The translations under genes and the position numbers were made by a program. The notes below the pieces were generated by a model. That model made no database searches and was not told where the DNA came from. It worked only from the letters and a program-made list of their open reading frames with translations. A DNA stretch of 64,000 nt. Origin: RH-AL1 sp965249685. Its GTDB lineage: Bacteria; Pseudomonadota; Alphaproteobacteria; Rhizobiales; Beijerinckiaceae. Below, in pieces: positions 1-8,802 of this stretch; position 1 is the stretch's first letter, and the number at the start of each line of letters is the position of its first letter. The DNA lies in contig CBDFMN010000003.1 in assembly GCA_965249685.1 (NCBI GenBank), positions 1,426,001 through 1,490,000 on the forward strand. The letters are read 5' to 3'.

Positions 1-1
1 G

Positions 2-316
2 CTGGACGTCGACGGCGTCAAAAGCGAGGTTCCCAAGGCGATGGTGCCGGCGAGCCTGTGGAGCGCCGAAGTCAGCAACAAGTCGCAGCTCTTCGATCCC
101 GGCAACGGCAAGCACCTTTCCACGAAGCCGCAGGACTTGGGCGAGGAGACGGTAAGCGTGCGCGGTGCGCCGCAGCAGGTGCGGCACCTCAAGCTGTCCG
201 GCCCGTTTGCCCGCGAACTTTGGTTTGACAAGGACGGCTTGGTGAAGATGACGCTTCTCGGCTCGGACAATTCCTTGATCACCTCTGAGCTGCGGATGTC
301 CACCGCCTCGCGCTAG
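2..316 (+). CDS. C-terminal part of a DUF6134-like protein
   Basis: The frame is open from the window edge and ends at TAG 314-316, so only the last 104 residues are present and the start lies outside. The visible part holds a LWSAEVSN segment, a DPGNGKHL turn and a closing WFDKDGLVKMTLLGSDNS strand pair. This resembles the end of DUF6134 (secreted, beta-rich proteins of unknown function common in alphaproteobacteria). No catalytic motif can be seen in this piece. It converges on cobM with a 74-base gap that shows no strong hairpin. The family call is from recollection of the pattern and is moderate. Confidence 0.6.
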   Translation: MDVDGVKSEVPKAMVPASLWSAEVSNKSQLFDPGNGKHLSTKPQDLGEETVSVRGAPQQVRHLKLSGPFARELWFDKDGLVKMTLLGSDNSLITSELRMSTASR

Positions 317-390
317 GCTTGCGTGGCCCTGAAACCGGGCAGTCTGCGTAGACGCGGTTCTCGAAGTTGAGCCTCGATACCGTTTGAGGA

Positions 391-1140
391 TCAACGGAAT
401 CTTCGCCGATAGTCCGTGTCGTAGAGCGCGCTATCCCGGAAATCGGACGCGCCGAGCGCCCGTCCGACCAGGATGAGACCTGTGCGCTCGACGGGCGCAT
501 CCGCCATGGCAGCGACGATCGTCGCCAACGTGCCGCGCACGACCCGCTCCTGCGGCCACGAGGCCCAGGCGACCACGGCGACGGGACAATCGCCGCCGTA
601 GAGCGGCGTCAATTCCGCGACGACCCGATCGAGCGCGTGAATGGAAAGATGGATCGCCAGCGTCGCGCCCGTCGCCGCGAAGGCCGCCAGCGTCTCGCGC
701 TCGGGCATGGACGACGCACGGCCGGGTGTTCGGGTCAGCACGACGCTCTGCGCGACTTCCGGCAAGGTCAACTCGCGGCGTAGCGCCGAGGCCGCCGCCG
801 CGAAAGCCGGTACGCCGGGTGTGAGCGTGTAGGCAAGGCCGAGTTGGTCGAGCCGGCGCATCTGTTCGCCGACCGCGCTCCAGATCGACAAATCGCCCGA
901 ATGCAGCCGGGCCACATCGAGGCCCGCGCGATCGGCGGCGGCAAACTCCGCGACGATCGCATCGAGGTCGAGCGCCGCGGTGTCCACGATCCGCGCGCCC
1001 GGCGGGCAATAGTCCAGCAATGCGGCGGGCACGAGCGAGCCGGCGTAGAGGCAGACGGGCGAGCGGGCAATCAGGTCGCGACCGCGTAGCGTGATGAGGT
1101 CGGGGGCGCCCGGACCGGCGCCGATGAAGTGGACGGTCAC
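391..1140 (-). CDS. cobM: Precorrin-4 C(11)-methyltransferase CobM
   Basis: SAM-dependent methyltransferase that methylates C-11 of precorrin-4 to give precorrin-5 in aerobic cobalamin synthesis; cytosolic. The 249-residue protein begins VTVHFIGAGPGAPDLITLRG, the glycine-rich SAM/tetrapyrrole methylase signature, and has HSGDLSIWSAVGEQ and TPGVPAFAAAAS, which are typical of CobM/CbiF. The GTG start at 1140 overlaps the cobE stop as GTGA, which implies translational coupling and rules out the much longer upstream in-frame extension. It is the last gene of the cobL-cobE-cobM run on the minus strand. Length matches the family (about 250). Confidence 0.95.
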   Translation of the reverse strand: MTVHFIGAGPGAPDLITLRGRDLIARSPVCLYAGSLVPAALLDYCPPGARIVDTAALDLDAIVAEFAAADRAGLDVARLHSGDLSIWSAVGEQMRRLDQLGLAYTLTPGVPAFAAAASALRRELTLPEVAQSVVLTRTPGRASSMPERETLAAFAATGATLAIHLSIHALDRVVAELTPLYGGDCPVAVVAWASWPQERVVRGTLATIVAAMADAPVERTGLILVGRALGASDFRDSALYDTDYRRRFR

Positions 1141-1514
1141 GCTGGCACCCCCGCGATCGCGCACGTGGCTGTGGCGCAAGCCCGCCGCGCCACCAGCAGC
1201 ACGGCGCCCTGCCCGGCCCCGGCCAGAGCCGCGGTCTCGGCAATCGACGGCAGCCGGAACATCTCCTCGACGCGCCGCGAGCAGTTCCGCGCGCCGGCGC
1301 TTACCAGTTCGAGCACGGCCTGATCGAGAAACACCAGCGGCAACCCCAGGCTTGCGGCCGCTTGCTCCAGGCCTGCCTCGCCGCGCTTGGCGGCAACGGT
1401 GAAGAGGCCGCCGGGCGCAAAGCCGCGCGGCAACTCCGCCGAAGTCGCCGCGACCAGCGCGAGGATGTCCGTCGCAGGACAGGCTTTGCGGCAACCGACG
1501 CCGATCGCGATCAT
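1137..1514 (-). CDS. cobE: Cobalamin biosynthesis protein CobE (CbiG C-terminal family)
   Basis: Small protein of 125 residues beginning MIAIGVGCRKACPATDILAL. The GxGCRK motif at the N-terminus is the hallmark of CobE and of the C-terminal domain of CbiG. CobE is needed for B12 synthesis in aerobic-pathway bacteria, and its exact role is not settled. The ATG at 1514 overlaps the cobL stop (ATGA), and its own TGA overlaps the cobM start, so it is locked into a translationally coupled cobL-cobE-cobM unit. A longer in-frame ORF extends upstream but runs inside cobL and is rejected. The identification rests on the N-terminal motif and the context. Confidence 0.88.
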   Translation of the reverse strand: MIAIGVGCRKACPATDILALVAATSAELPRGFAPGGLFTVAAKRGEAGLEQAAASLGLPLVFLDQAVLELVSAGARNCSRRVEEMFRLPSIAETAALAGAGQGAVLLVARRACATATCAIAGVPA

Positions 1515-2728
1515 TGTTTCACCAGCGCCCATTGGGTGACCGGCATCGCGGGACGCCAGCCGTGGAAGGGACCGACCTTGTCCGCGCGCGCCACGGCCAT
1601 CGAGACGAGGTCGCCGCCACGCAAGCCGAATTGGCCGATCAGCAGGGCCTGCGTCTCGATCGTCACCGCGTTGACGACCAGTCGGCCGCCAGGTGGCAGC
1701 GCGGCATAGGCCTTGTCGATCAGCGCGCTGGATCCGGCACCGCCGCCGATGAAGACGGCGTCGGGCCGCGGCAATCCAGCCAGCGCCTCCGGTGCATGGC
1801 CGACGACGACGGCGATGTCGGGCGCGCCCAACTGGGCCGCGTTGCGGGCTATTCGCGCGGCCCGATCCGAGCGCACCTCGATGGCGGTCGCGCGATTTGC
1901 GGGGTCGAGCAGAGCCCATTCGATGGCGACCGAGCCGGACCCTGCCCCGATGTCCCACAGGTGATCACCGCGGCGCGGTGCCAGGGCCGCCAACGTCACG
2001 GCGCGCACCTCGCGTTTGGTGATCGGCCCGTCGTTCTCGAACCACTCGTCCGGCAGCCCGGCGCCGAGCGGGATGACCCGAGCGCCCGCATCAGCCTCGA
2101 CGCTCAGTGCGAGGATGTTGAGCCGATCGCCCGGTGGCAGCGCGTAACTCGCGGCGGTGTGCGTCGTCACGCGCTCGCGCGAGCCGCCGAGCGCTTCCAG
2201 CACGTGGAGCCGCGAGGCCCCGAAGCCGCGGTCCGCCAGGAGCGTCGCGACGCGAGCCGGCGTCGTCTCGTCCCACGTCAGGCACAGGATTTTCGCGCCC
2301 GGGTGGAAGTGCGGGATGAGGCGCAGGAGCTCGCGGCCGTGCACGGACACGAGCCGACAGGCTTGGAGCGACCAGCCGAGCCGGGCGGCAGCGAGGCTGA
2401 AGCTCGAGGGTGCGGGAAGACACAGGAACTCGTCCGCCGAGACATGGCTGGCGAGCATCGTGCCGACGCCGTAGAAGAAAGGATCGCCCGAGGCGAGCAC
2501 GCAGACAGGGGTGCCCCGCCGCGCGAGGATCGCCGGTAGGGCGTCACTGAGGGGCGAGGGCCAGACGAGCGTCTCCACCTGCAGCGGCGCGGCCAATTCG
2601 AGGTGGCGCGCGCCGCCGACAACCAGGCCGGCTTGCGCGAGCAGAGCGCGCGCGGCATGGGGAAGCCCGTCGCGGCCATCCTCGCCGATGCCGATGATCG
2701 AGAGCCAGGGGATTTTTGATGAAGTCAC
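1511..2728 (-). CDS. cobL: Precorrin-6B C5,15-methyltransferase (decarboxylating) CobL
   Basis: Two-domain enzyme that methylates C-5 and C-15 and decarboxylates the acetate side chain of precorrin-6B to precorrin-8X. The N-terminal CbiE-like half has LSIIGIGEDGRDGLP and ASGDPFFYGVGTML. The C-terminal CbiT-like half has the Rossmann SAM motif LWDIGAGSGSVAIEWALL. At 405 residues it is the normal fused CobL length. The GTG start at 2728 (VTSSKIPWLSIIGIG) is chosen because the upstream extension is low-complexity Arg/Pro text read antisense to cobK. Its 5' end overlaps the divergent cobK start by 10 bases; downstream it overlaps cobE as ATGA. Confidence 0.95.
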   Translation of the reverse strand: MTSSKIPWLSIIGIGEDGRDGLPHAARALLAQAGLVVGGARHLELAAPLQVETLVWPSPLSDALPAILARRGTPVCVLASGDPFFYGVGTMLASHVSADEFLCLPAPSSFSLAAARLGWSLQACRLVSVHGRELLRLIPHFHPGAKILCLTWDETTPARVATLLADRGFGASRLHVLEALGGSRERVTTHTAASYALPPGDRLNILALSVEADAGARVIPLGAGLPDEWFENDGPITKREVRAVTLAALAPRRGDHLWDIGAGSGSVAIEWALLDPANRATAIEVRSDRAARIARNAAQLGAPDIAVVVGHAPEALAGLPRPDAVFIGGGAGSSALIDKAYAALPPGGRLVVNAVTIETQALLIGQFGLRGGDLVSMAVARADKVGPFHGWRPAMPVTQWALVKQ

Positions 2729-3483
2729 GGCGCGTCCTGGTGCTTGGCGGGTCGAGCGAGGCCTCGGCCTTGGTGCGCGCCGCGGCCGACTGGCCAGACG
2801 TGGAATGGATCGTCTCGTTCGCCGGGCGCACGGCAGCGCCGGACTTGCCGGTCGCAATGCGCACCGGCGGGTTCGGCGGCGCGTCCGGCCTGGCGGCCTA
2901 TCTCCGTGACGAAAGGATCGCCGTCCTGGTCGATGCTACGCATCCCTTCGCCGCGCAGATGTCGCGCAATGCCTGGGAAGCGCACCGGCAGAGCGGCATT
3001 CCCCTGATCCGGCTGACGCGGGGCGGTTGGACTCCGGAGCCCGCGGACCGGTGGCAGGAGGTGGCGGACATGCAGGCGGCCGCCGCCGCGCTGGGTACCC
3101 CCCCGCGACGCGTCTTCCTGACGATCGGCAGACAGGCGCTCGCGGCCTTTGCCGCGGCCTCGCAGCATTTCTACATCGTCCGCAGTATCGAGCGGCCTGC
3201 TCCCGATCACGGTCTCACCCAAGCCACGTTCCTGCAGGCGCGCGGGCCGTTCCCGGCGGACGAGGAAGAACGTCTGATGCGCGACCAAGGCATCGACGTG
3301 CTCGTCACCAAGAACAGCGGCGGCGCGGCCTCGGCCGGCAAGCTCCTGGCGGCGCGACGGCTCGCGATGCCGGTGATCATGGTGCGGCGTCCGGCCGAAC
3401 CAGGAGCTGCGACGGACAGCGTCGCCGAGGCCCTGGGGTCGATCCGCGCTCATCTCGGACCACCGACGGCGCGCGGCGTATAG
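2719..3483 (+). CDS. cobK: Precorrin-6A reductase CobK
   Basis: NAD(P)H-dependent reductase converting precorrin-6A to precorrin-6B. The 254-residue protein opens RVLVLGGSSEASALV, has the family motif DATHPFAAQMS near residue 75, and VLVTKNSGGAASAGKL near the C-terminus. The ATG at 2719 is preferred to a TTG three bases upstream. It is the only cob gene of the 391-9855 block on the plus strand. It overlaps the divergent cobL start (2719-2728) and the tail of convergent cobJ (3450-3483), so antisense transcription from the riboswitch-controlled strand would run through it. The function is well supported by motif and position. Confidence 0.95.
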   Translation: MKSRRVLVLGGSSEASALVRAAADWPDVEWIVSFAGRTAAPDLPVAMRTGGFGGASGLAAYLRDERIAVLVDATHPFAAQMSRNAWEAHRQSGIPLIRLTRGGWTPEPADRWQEVADMQAAAAALGTPPRRVFLTIGRQALAAFAAASQHFYIVRSIERPAPDHGLTQATFLQARGPFPADEEERLMRDQGIDVLVTKNSGGAASAGKLLAARRLAMPVIMVRRPAEPGAATDSVAEALGSIRAHLGPPTARGV

Positions 3484-4211
3484 ATGAAAGGGCGTGCGTC
3501 GCGGCGTTCGATCAGCCGCGTCTCGCTCGACCCGATGAAGACGAGCGTGCTCATGTCGACGCGCGCCGGGTCGGCCTGCGCCAAGGTCGTCAGGTGGATC
3601 GCCTCGTCCGGTCGTCCGATGGCGCGGGCGAAGACGACGGGCGTGCCGCCCGCCCTGAGCGATCGCAAAAGTGCGAAAGCGTGGTGGATCTGGTCCGGCC
3701 GCGCCTTGGAGGCGGGGTTGTAAAGCGCGATCACGAAGTCCCCCTCGGCAGCCGCCCTGAGCCGCCGTTCCACCAGCGGCCAGGGCTTGAGGTTGTCGGA
3801 GAGCGAGATCGCGCAGAAGTCGTGCCCGAGCGGCGCGCCGAGGCGGGCGGCCGCCGCCTGCATGGCCGACACACCTGGGCACACCGCGATATCGAGGTCA
3901 CGCCAGGCGGCATCGCCGCAGTCCACGGCCTCGAGCACGGCGGCGGCCATGGCGAAGATGCCGGGATCGCCGCCGGACACGACCACGACCGAACGGCCCT
4001 GCCGCGTCAGCTCCAGGGCGAGGCGGGCGCGGTCGAGTTCCACGCGGTTGTCGCTGCCATGCACGCTCTGCCCCGCGTGCGGCACGAGACGCGCGAGGTA
4101 GGGCGCGTAGCCGACGAGGTCGGTGGCGACGACCACGGCCTCGCTCACTTCGGGCGTGATCCAACCGGGATCACCCGGCCCGAGACCGACGATGCGGAGC
4201 CTGCCGCTCAT
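3450..4211 (-). CDS. cobJ: Precorrin-3B C(17)-methyltransferase CobJ
   Basis: SAM-dependent ring-contracting methyltransferase that converts precorrin-3B to precorrin-4. The 253-residue protein starts MSGRLRIVGLGPGDPGWITP (SAM/corrin methylase signature) and has VVVVSGGDPGIFAMAA and FVIALYNPASKARP, both characteristic of CobJ/CbiH. The ATG at 4211 overlaps the cobG TGA (ATGA). The cobG-cobJ order makes sense because CobG makes precorrin-3B, the CobJ substrate. The stop lies 34 bases inside the convergent cobK. In many relatives cobH and cobI sit between cobG and cobJ; they are absent here. Confidence 0.95.
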   Translation of the reverse strand: MSGRLRIVGLGPGDPGWITPEVSEAVVVATDLVGYAPYLARLVPHAGQSVHGSDNRVELDRARLALELTRQGRSVVVVSGGDPGIFAMAAAVLEAVDCGDAAWRDLDIAVCPGVSAMQAAAARLGAPLGHDFCAISLSDNLKPWPLVERRLRAAAEGDFVIALYNPASKARPDQIHHAFALLRSLRAGGTPVVFARAIGRPDEAIHLTTLAQADPARVDMSTLVFIGSSETRLIERRDARPFIYTPRAVGGPR

Positions 4212-5482
4212 GCCGAAACCTTCGTCGCGTTGATGGCGTCGCGCGCAGCCGCCACGTCGAGGTCGCGGCGGCTCGGCATGTCGGCAGCCGTCCCGTTCTG
4301 GACGAAGTCGTAGCGCCCCTCGCGCCCGACGAACGTGTAGGCCGTGCGTGACGGCTTGGCACAGCCTTTGGCGCAGCCGGAGACATGGATGGCCATTCCC
4401 GTCCCTCCGAGGTGCGAAACCACATCGACCAAAGCGGCGGCGTCCGCGTGCGGGGACGTCGTGCCCTGAGCGCAGCCGTCCCGGCCGACGCAGGCCGCAA
4501 TGCGGAGCAGCGGGTGCTCGGGATCGACGATGAAACCCGCGGCTTCGCACGCCGCGAGATCGACGGCCGACCGAAGCCCTGGTAGGAGGACGCAGCGCCA
4601 TGGCGTCAGCCGGAGCGCGCCGCACCCGTGCGCGTCGGCGATGTCGGCGGCAGCATGCAGCATGGTGGGATCGAGCCGACCGAACCGGGCGGCGAGACCG
4701 AGTACGGCGCTCCCCTCGGCCTCGAAGAGTCCGACCGGCGGGCGGCTGAAGATTCCTCCAGCATAGGGCGGCCGCTCGTCTCCGGCAGACCCGCCGAACG
4801 CTCGCACCGTCTGGTAGGATCCCAGACGATCGATGAGAGCCTTCATGCGACGCACCGGCGGGTCCTGGCCCGCCGCCAGCGAGAGGAACGTCTGCGCCAC
4901 GGCGGCCGCGGCCTCGACCACCTGCTCCGGCGCGCAGTAGCCAAGCGAGACCGCGTTGTCCCGCGTGCCCCCGAGACCGATCCAGACACGTGAACCCGGA
5001 TCGCTCGTCACGTCGAAACGGACGTCGGCCGACTCGCCGGCGAGGCCAGCCGTTCCACCGTCGTCGATCAGGAAGCCGAACTTGCCCGGCAGCGCGCGCA
5101 ACGTCGGGTCTCCCACCAACCGCGCCTCGAGTAAATCCACCAGCGGACCGATATCGAAGCGACCGGGATGGCCGCCCAGCGGGCTCGCCAGCACATTGCG
5201 AACGGCTTCGCCGGCAGGGTCCTCATCCAGGATCCCGAGGTCATCGAGCGCGTCACAGAGCGAGGCGAAATGCTCCTCTGCGATGCCGCGGATCTGCAGG
5301 TTGGCGCGGGCGGAGAGGTCCAGCAGCCCATTGCCATAGAACGCGGAAAGAGCCGCGAGCGCGCGCGCGCGGTCGGCATCGAGGCGGCCGCCGGTGAGCC
5401 GCAGGCGCACCAGCAGGCCGTCACGAGCCAGCATGGGGCGCAGCGCGCCGGGGCACCAGCCCTTGCGCATCGTCGGGCTCAC
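4208..5482 (-). CDS. cobG: Precorrin-3B synthase CobG
   Basis: Iron-sulfur, oxygen-using monooxygenase of the aerobic pathway that hydroxylates precorrin-3A at C-20 and forms the gamma-lactone. The protein (424 residues) has the sulfite/nitrite reductase half-domain repeat. Near the C-terminus the cysteine pairs CVGRDGCAQG and HVSGCAKGCAKP fit the family [4Fe-4S] site. RKGWCPGALRPMLARDGLL at the N-terminus matches the CobG start region. The GTG start at 5482 overlaps the cobN TGA (GTGA); an internal ATG four codons later is the alternative. Its presence shows the aerobic rather than the anaerobic B12 route. Confidence 0.93.
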   Translation of the reverse strand: MSPTMRKGWCPGALRPMLARDGLLVRLRLTGGRLDADRARALAALSAFYGNGLLDLSARANLQIRGIAEEHFASLCDALDDLGILDEDPAGEAVRNVLASPLGGHPGRFDIGPLVDLLEARLVGDPTLRALPGKFGFLIDDGGTAGLAGESADVRFDVTSDPGSRVWIGLGGTRDNAVSLGYCAPEQVVEAAAAVAQTFLSLAAGQDPPVRRMKALIDRLGSYQTVRAFGGSAGDERPPYAGGIFSRPPVGLFEAEGSAVLGLAARFGRLDPTMLHAAADIADAHGCGALRLTPWRCVLLPGLRSAVDLAACEAAGFIVDPEHPLLRIAACVGRDGCAQGTTSPHADAAALVDVVSHLGGTGMAIHVSGCAKGCAKPSRTAYTFVGREGRYDFVQNGTAADMPSRRDLDVAAARDAINATKVSA

Positions 5483-8400
5483 GCGACATCCTCCAGCATC
5501 TGCGCCAGGCAGGCGGCATCCGAGTTGCGGCGGCTGGTCCAAAAGCCACGCCGCGCCGCGTCGGCGAAGCGCTCCGCCATAGAGCGCGCGGCATCACGGT
5601 TGGCAGCCAGCAGAAAGTCGCGAACGGCGGGCGTGCCGCAGGTGGAAGCGAACAGCAGGTCGAACTGGCGCGAGCCGGCGGCGTCGCTCAGCACGGCCAT
5701 GGCGTAGAGGTTATCCACCGTCTCGGCGATCTCCGCTGCTCCGCGATGGCCATGCCGCATCTGCCCGGCGATCCAGGTCGGGTTGGCGGCACGGCCGCGC
5801 ACCGTGCGGACCACCGCCTCCGACAATGTCCGCACCCGGAGGTGGTCGCTGCGCCCCGCATCCACGTGGTACAGCGCCGGAGACCGCCCCAAGCTTTCTG
5901 CGGCGGCGGCGAACCCGCCTTCGGCTTCGACGTTGGCCGCGGCGTCGAGCAGGTCGAGGTCGTCCATGTCCTGGACATGCACGAAGGCGTCGGCTTCGGC
6001 GACACGGGAGGAGAACGCGGTCCCGGCCTGAACGGGCTCCGCCCCGGCGCCGCCGTAGCTGTGGCTGGCCGAGGCCAGGTAGGCCTCGCCCATGGTTTGC
6101 CGGTCCACCATTGGATCGGCCGTGATCGCGCGCGCGAGGCCGATACCGTAGACCGATGGCGCGGAGCCAAAGAGGCGCTGCATGGCGATGTCGCCTTGAC
6201 GGCGCGCCGCGGCCAGCGGGTTGACCTCGTCGTCCTCATCGAGCGCCGCGACGGCCTGCACGGCCTGATCGAACAGGGCGATCTGCGCGGGAAACACGTC
6301 GCGGAACAGCCCGGACAGGCGGAGCGTGACGTCGACGCGCGGCCGCTCCAGGCTGGCATACGGCAGAATCTCGAAACCCGTCACCCGCGCGGTCGCGTGA
6401 TCCCAGAGTGGGCGCGTGCCGAGATGGGCCATGGCCTGCCCCAGATCCTCGCCGCCCGTGCGCATGGTCGCGCTGGCCCAGACGTCCATGACGATCGCGC
6501 GCGGCCAGTCGCCATGGTCCTGCGCGTAGCGGGCGGCCACCTCGTCGGCGACGCGGCGGCCGATCTCGTAGGCGGTGCGGCTCGGGACCGCGCGTGGATC
6601 GGTCGAATAGAGGTTCCGCCCCGTCGGCAACACATCGAGCCGGCCGCGCGAGGGGGCGCCCGCAGGGCCGCCGGACACGAAGCGGCCATCCAGCGCGGCG
6701 AGCAGCCCGGCCATCTCGGACGCGGCGCAGGACTGCCGTGCCGCTCGCTCGGCAGGGTCCATCACGGCGCTCGCGTCGACGAGGGGCGGTTGCCCGAACG
6801 TGTGCAGCCCGTCGCGGATCCGCATCTCCTTGATGTCGCAGAGCCAGGCGTCAAGCTCGCACAAGGCGGCATCGGGGTCGCTCGCGGCGGTGCCGCTCTC
6901 GGCCGCCAGTCCCGTCTGCTCGGCGCGGCCGAGGATCGCCCGCGCGATCAGCTTCGCACGCTTCGGATCGAGGCTCTGCGCCTCTGCATATTCGTCGAAC
7001 AAGGCTTCCAGTTCGCCCGCGGCCTCGTCGAGACCCGCTGCCACGAGCAGCGGGGTCATATGGCCGATGGTGACGGCCGCGGTACGGCGCTTCGCCTGCG
7101 CCGCCTCGCCGGGATTGTTGACGATGAACGGATACACGAGTGGCGTCGGCCCCAGCAAGACTGCGGGCGCGCAGGCCTCATCCAACGCAACAGGTTTGCC
7201 GGGCAACCATTCTAACGTCCCGTGCGTGCCGCAATGGATGACGGCGTGGACGTCGCGGACGTGGCGCAGCCAGAGATAGAAGGCGATGTAGCCGTGGCAA
7301 GGCGGTACAGCGGTATCGTGGTACTCGCTCTTGCGCTCCGCGCGAGAACCGCGATCGGGCTGCAACGCGAGGAGCAGGTTGCCGGCCTGCACGACCTTGA
7401 AGCGGAACGCGCCGTCGCTCAGCGCGGGGTCGGATTCGGCCGCGCCCCAGTGGCGGGCGACGCCTTCGGTAAATCGTTCGGGCAAGACGGCCGAAAGCGC
7501 TCGGTATTCGGCCAGCGGCAGGGCTGCGGCCTCCGCCGACTTCAGCACCGTCATCAGCACGTCGGACGGTGGGAGCGGGTCGACCGCATAGCCGGCGGCG
7601 CGCAGCGCCTCGGCGATCGCCGCCACGCTGGCAGGCGTATCAAGCCCGACGGCATAACCCTCACGGCCGCCGCGACCGGGATAGTCGGAGAGGATGCAGG
7701 CCAGCCGGCGCTGCGCTGGTGCGGTACGGCGTAGGCGCACCCAACGCGCCGCCAAGTCCGCCACGAAAGCGACGCGCGAGGCGAGGGGGTGATGGACGAG
7801 GCGAGTGAACTCGAGCGCGGCGCTGCGCTCGCTCTCGCCCTTCCCCGATATGGCGGTCGTGACGATGCGGCCGTCCATTTCCGGCAGGACGACGTTCATC
7901 GCCAGGTCGGCGGGGCCGAGGCCGCGCGGATTGGCGCGCCATTGCGCTTGCGTACCGCCGCCCAGAATGGCCTGCAACACGGGCGCATCCGCGCTGTCGA
8001 GAACGCTCGGCCCCGCTTCGAGCCGGGCGGAAAAGGCCGTGGTGTTGAGAATAACGTCCGGCCGCTCCGCAGCGATCGTTTGCCGGAGAACCTCAATCGA
8101 AGCCGGGTCCTTCAGGCTGGCTGCGTAGAGCGCCGTCACGCGGAGCCCACGCGCCGCGAGAGCGTCGGCCAAAGCGACGATCGGCGCGCAATCGCCGGAC
8201 AACAGCAGCGAGCGGTAGAAGGTGATGAAGGCGTGACCGCCCTCCCCGCCCGTTCGGCAGGCCTCGTCGTAGACGCCCGCGGCCGGCAGAGGCCGCGGCT
8301 CGCTCCAAGGCGCGGGCGAGCCGAGTTGCGTCTCGATCCAGCCGAACAGGCTCGCCATATTGCCGTCGCCGCCTTCCTGGAACCACCGCCAGATGCGGCG

Positions 8401-8802
8401 CAGGGCCTCGGGCGGCAGGGTCGAGGCGGCGTCAAGGCGCGGGTCCTCGCTATGGCATCCCGGCACGATGGCCAGGGCAAACCCGTACTGGCGCGCGGCA
8501 CGGGCCAGTTCGTCCACGCCGTAGCGCCAATAGTCGAAGCCACCGAGCAGCCGCACCAGGACGAATCTGGCGCGTGGCGCGGCGCGGTCGAGGTAGAGGT
8601 CCACGGAATAGGGGTGGCGCAGCTGCGCCAGGCTCGCGAGCCGCAGGCTGTAGGCGCTCGGCCGCGCCGCCGCGCAGGCCGCCATCGCGCCGAGGTCGCT
8701 GTCGGAGAAGGAGAGACACAGGACGTCGCCCGGCGTCTGGCCGAGGTCGATCGCGGCTTCCGCCTCGTCGCTGGTGCGGGACTCGGTACGCAGCAGGTGC
8801 AT
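5479..8802 (-). CDS. cobN: Aerobic cobaltochelatase subunit CobN
   Basis: Large subunit of the ATP-dependent CobNST chelatase that inserts cobalt into hydrogenobyrinate a,c-diamide. It is related to the magnesium chelatase H subunit (BchH). The 1107-residue protein is slightly shorter than the best-known CobN (about 1275) but within the family range. Family-type segments include LVRLLGGFDYWRYGVDEL near residue 85, CGTHGTLEWLPGKPVAL near the middle and ADEVAARYAQDHGDWPRAIV. The ATG at 8802 follows the cobW stop with no gap. CobS and CobT, the AAA+ partners, are not in this window. Confidence 0.95.
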   Translation of the reverse strand: MHLLRTESRTSDEAEAAIDLGQTPGDVLCLSFSDSDLGAMAACAAARPSAYSLRLASLAQLRHPYSVDLYLDRAAPRARFVLVRLLGGFDYWRYGVDELARAARQYGFALAIVPGCHSEDPRLDAASTLPPEALRRIWRWFQEGGDGNMASLFGWIETQLGSPAPWSEPRPLPAAGVYDEACRTGGEGGHAFITFYRSLLLSGDCAPIVALADALAARGLRVTALYAASLKDPASIEVLRQTIAAERPDVILNTTAFSARLEAGPSVLDSADAPVLQAILGGGTQAQWRANPRGLGPADLAMNVVLPEMDGRIVTTAISGKGESERSAALEFTRLVHHPLASRVAFVADLAARWVRLRRTAPAQRRLACILSDYPGRGGREGYAVGLDTPASVAAIAEALRAAGYAVDPLPPSDVLMTVLKSAEAAALPLAEYRALSAVLPERFTEGVARHWGAAESDPALSDGAFRFKVVQAGNLLLALQPDRGSRAERKSEYHDTAVPPCHGYIAFYLWLRHVRDVHAVIHCGTHGTLEWLPGKPVALDEACAPAVLLGPTPLVYPFIVNNPGEAAQAKRRTAAVTIGHMTPLLVAAGLDEAAGELEALFDEYAEAQSLDPKRAKLIARAILGRAEQTGLAAESGTAASDPDAALCELDAWLCDIKEMRIRDGLHTFGQPPLVDASAVMDPAERAARQSCAASEMAGLLAALDGRFVSGGPAGAPSRGRLDVLPTGRNLYSTDPRAVPSRTAYEIGRRVADEVAARYAQDHGDWPRAIVMDVWASATMRTGGEDLGQAMAHLGTRPLWDHATARVTGFEILPYASLERPRVDVTLRLSGLFRDVFPAQIALFDQAVQAVAALDEDDEVNPLAAARRQGDIAMQRLFGSAPSVYGIGLARAITADPMVDRQTMGEAYLASASHSYGGAGAEPVQAGTAFSSRVAEADAFVHVQDMDDLDLLDAAANVEAEGGFAAAAESLGRSPALYHVDAGRSDHLRVRTLSEAVVRTVRGRAANPTWIAGQMRHGHRGAAEIAETVDNLYAMAVLSDAAGSRQFDLLFASTCGTPAVRDFLLAANRDAARSMAERFADAARRGFWTSRRNSDAACLAQMLEDVA

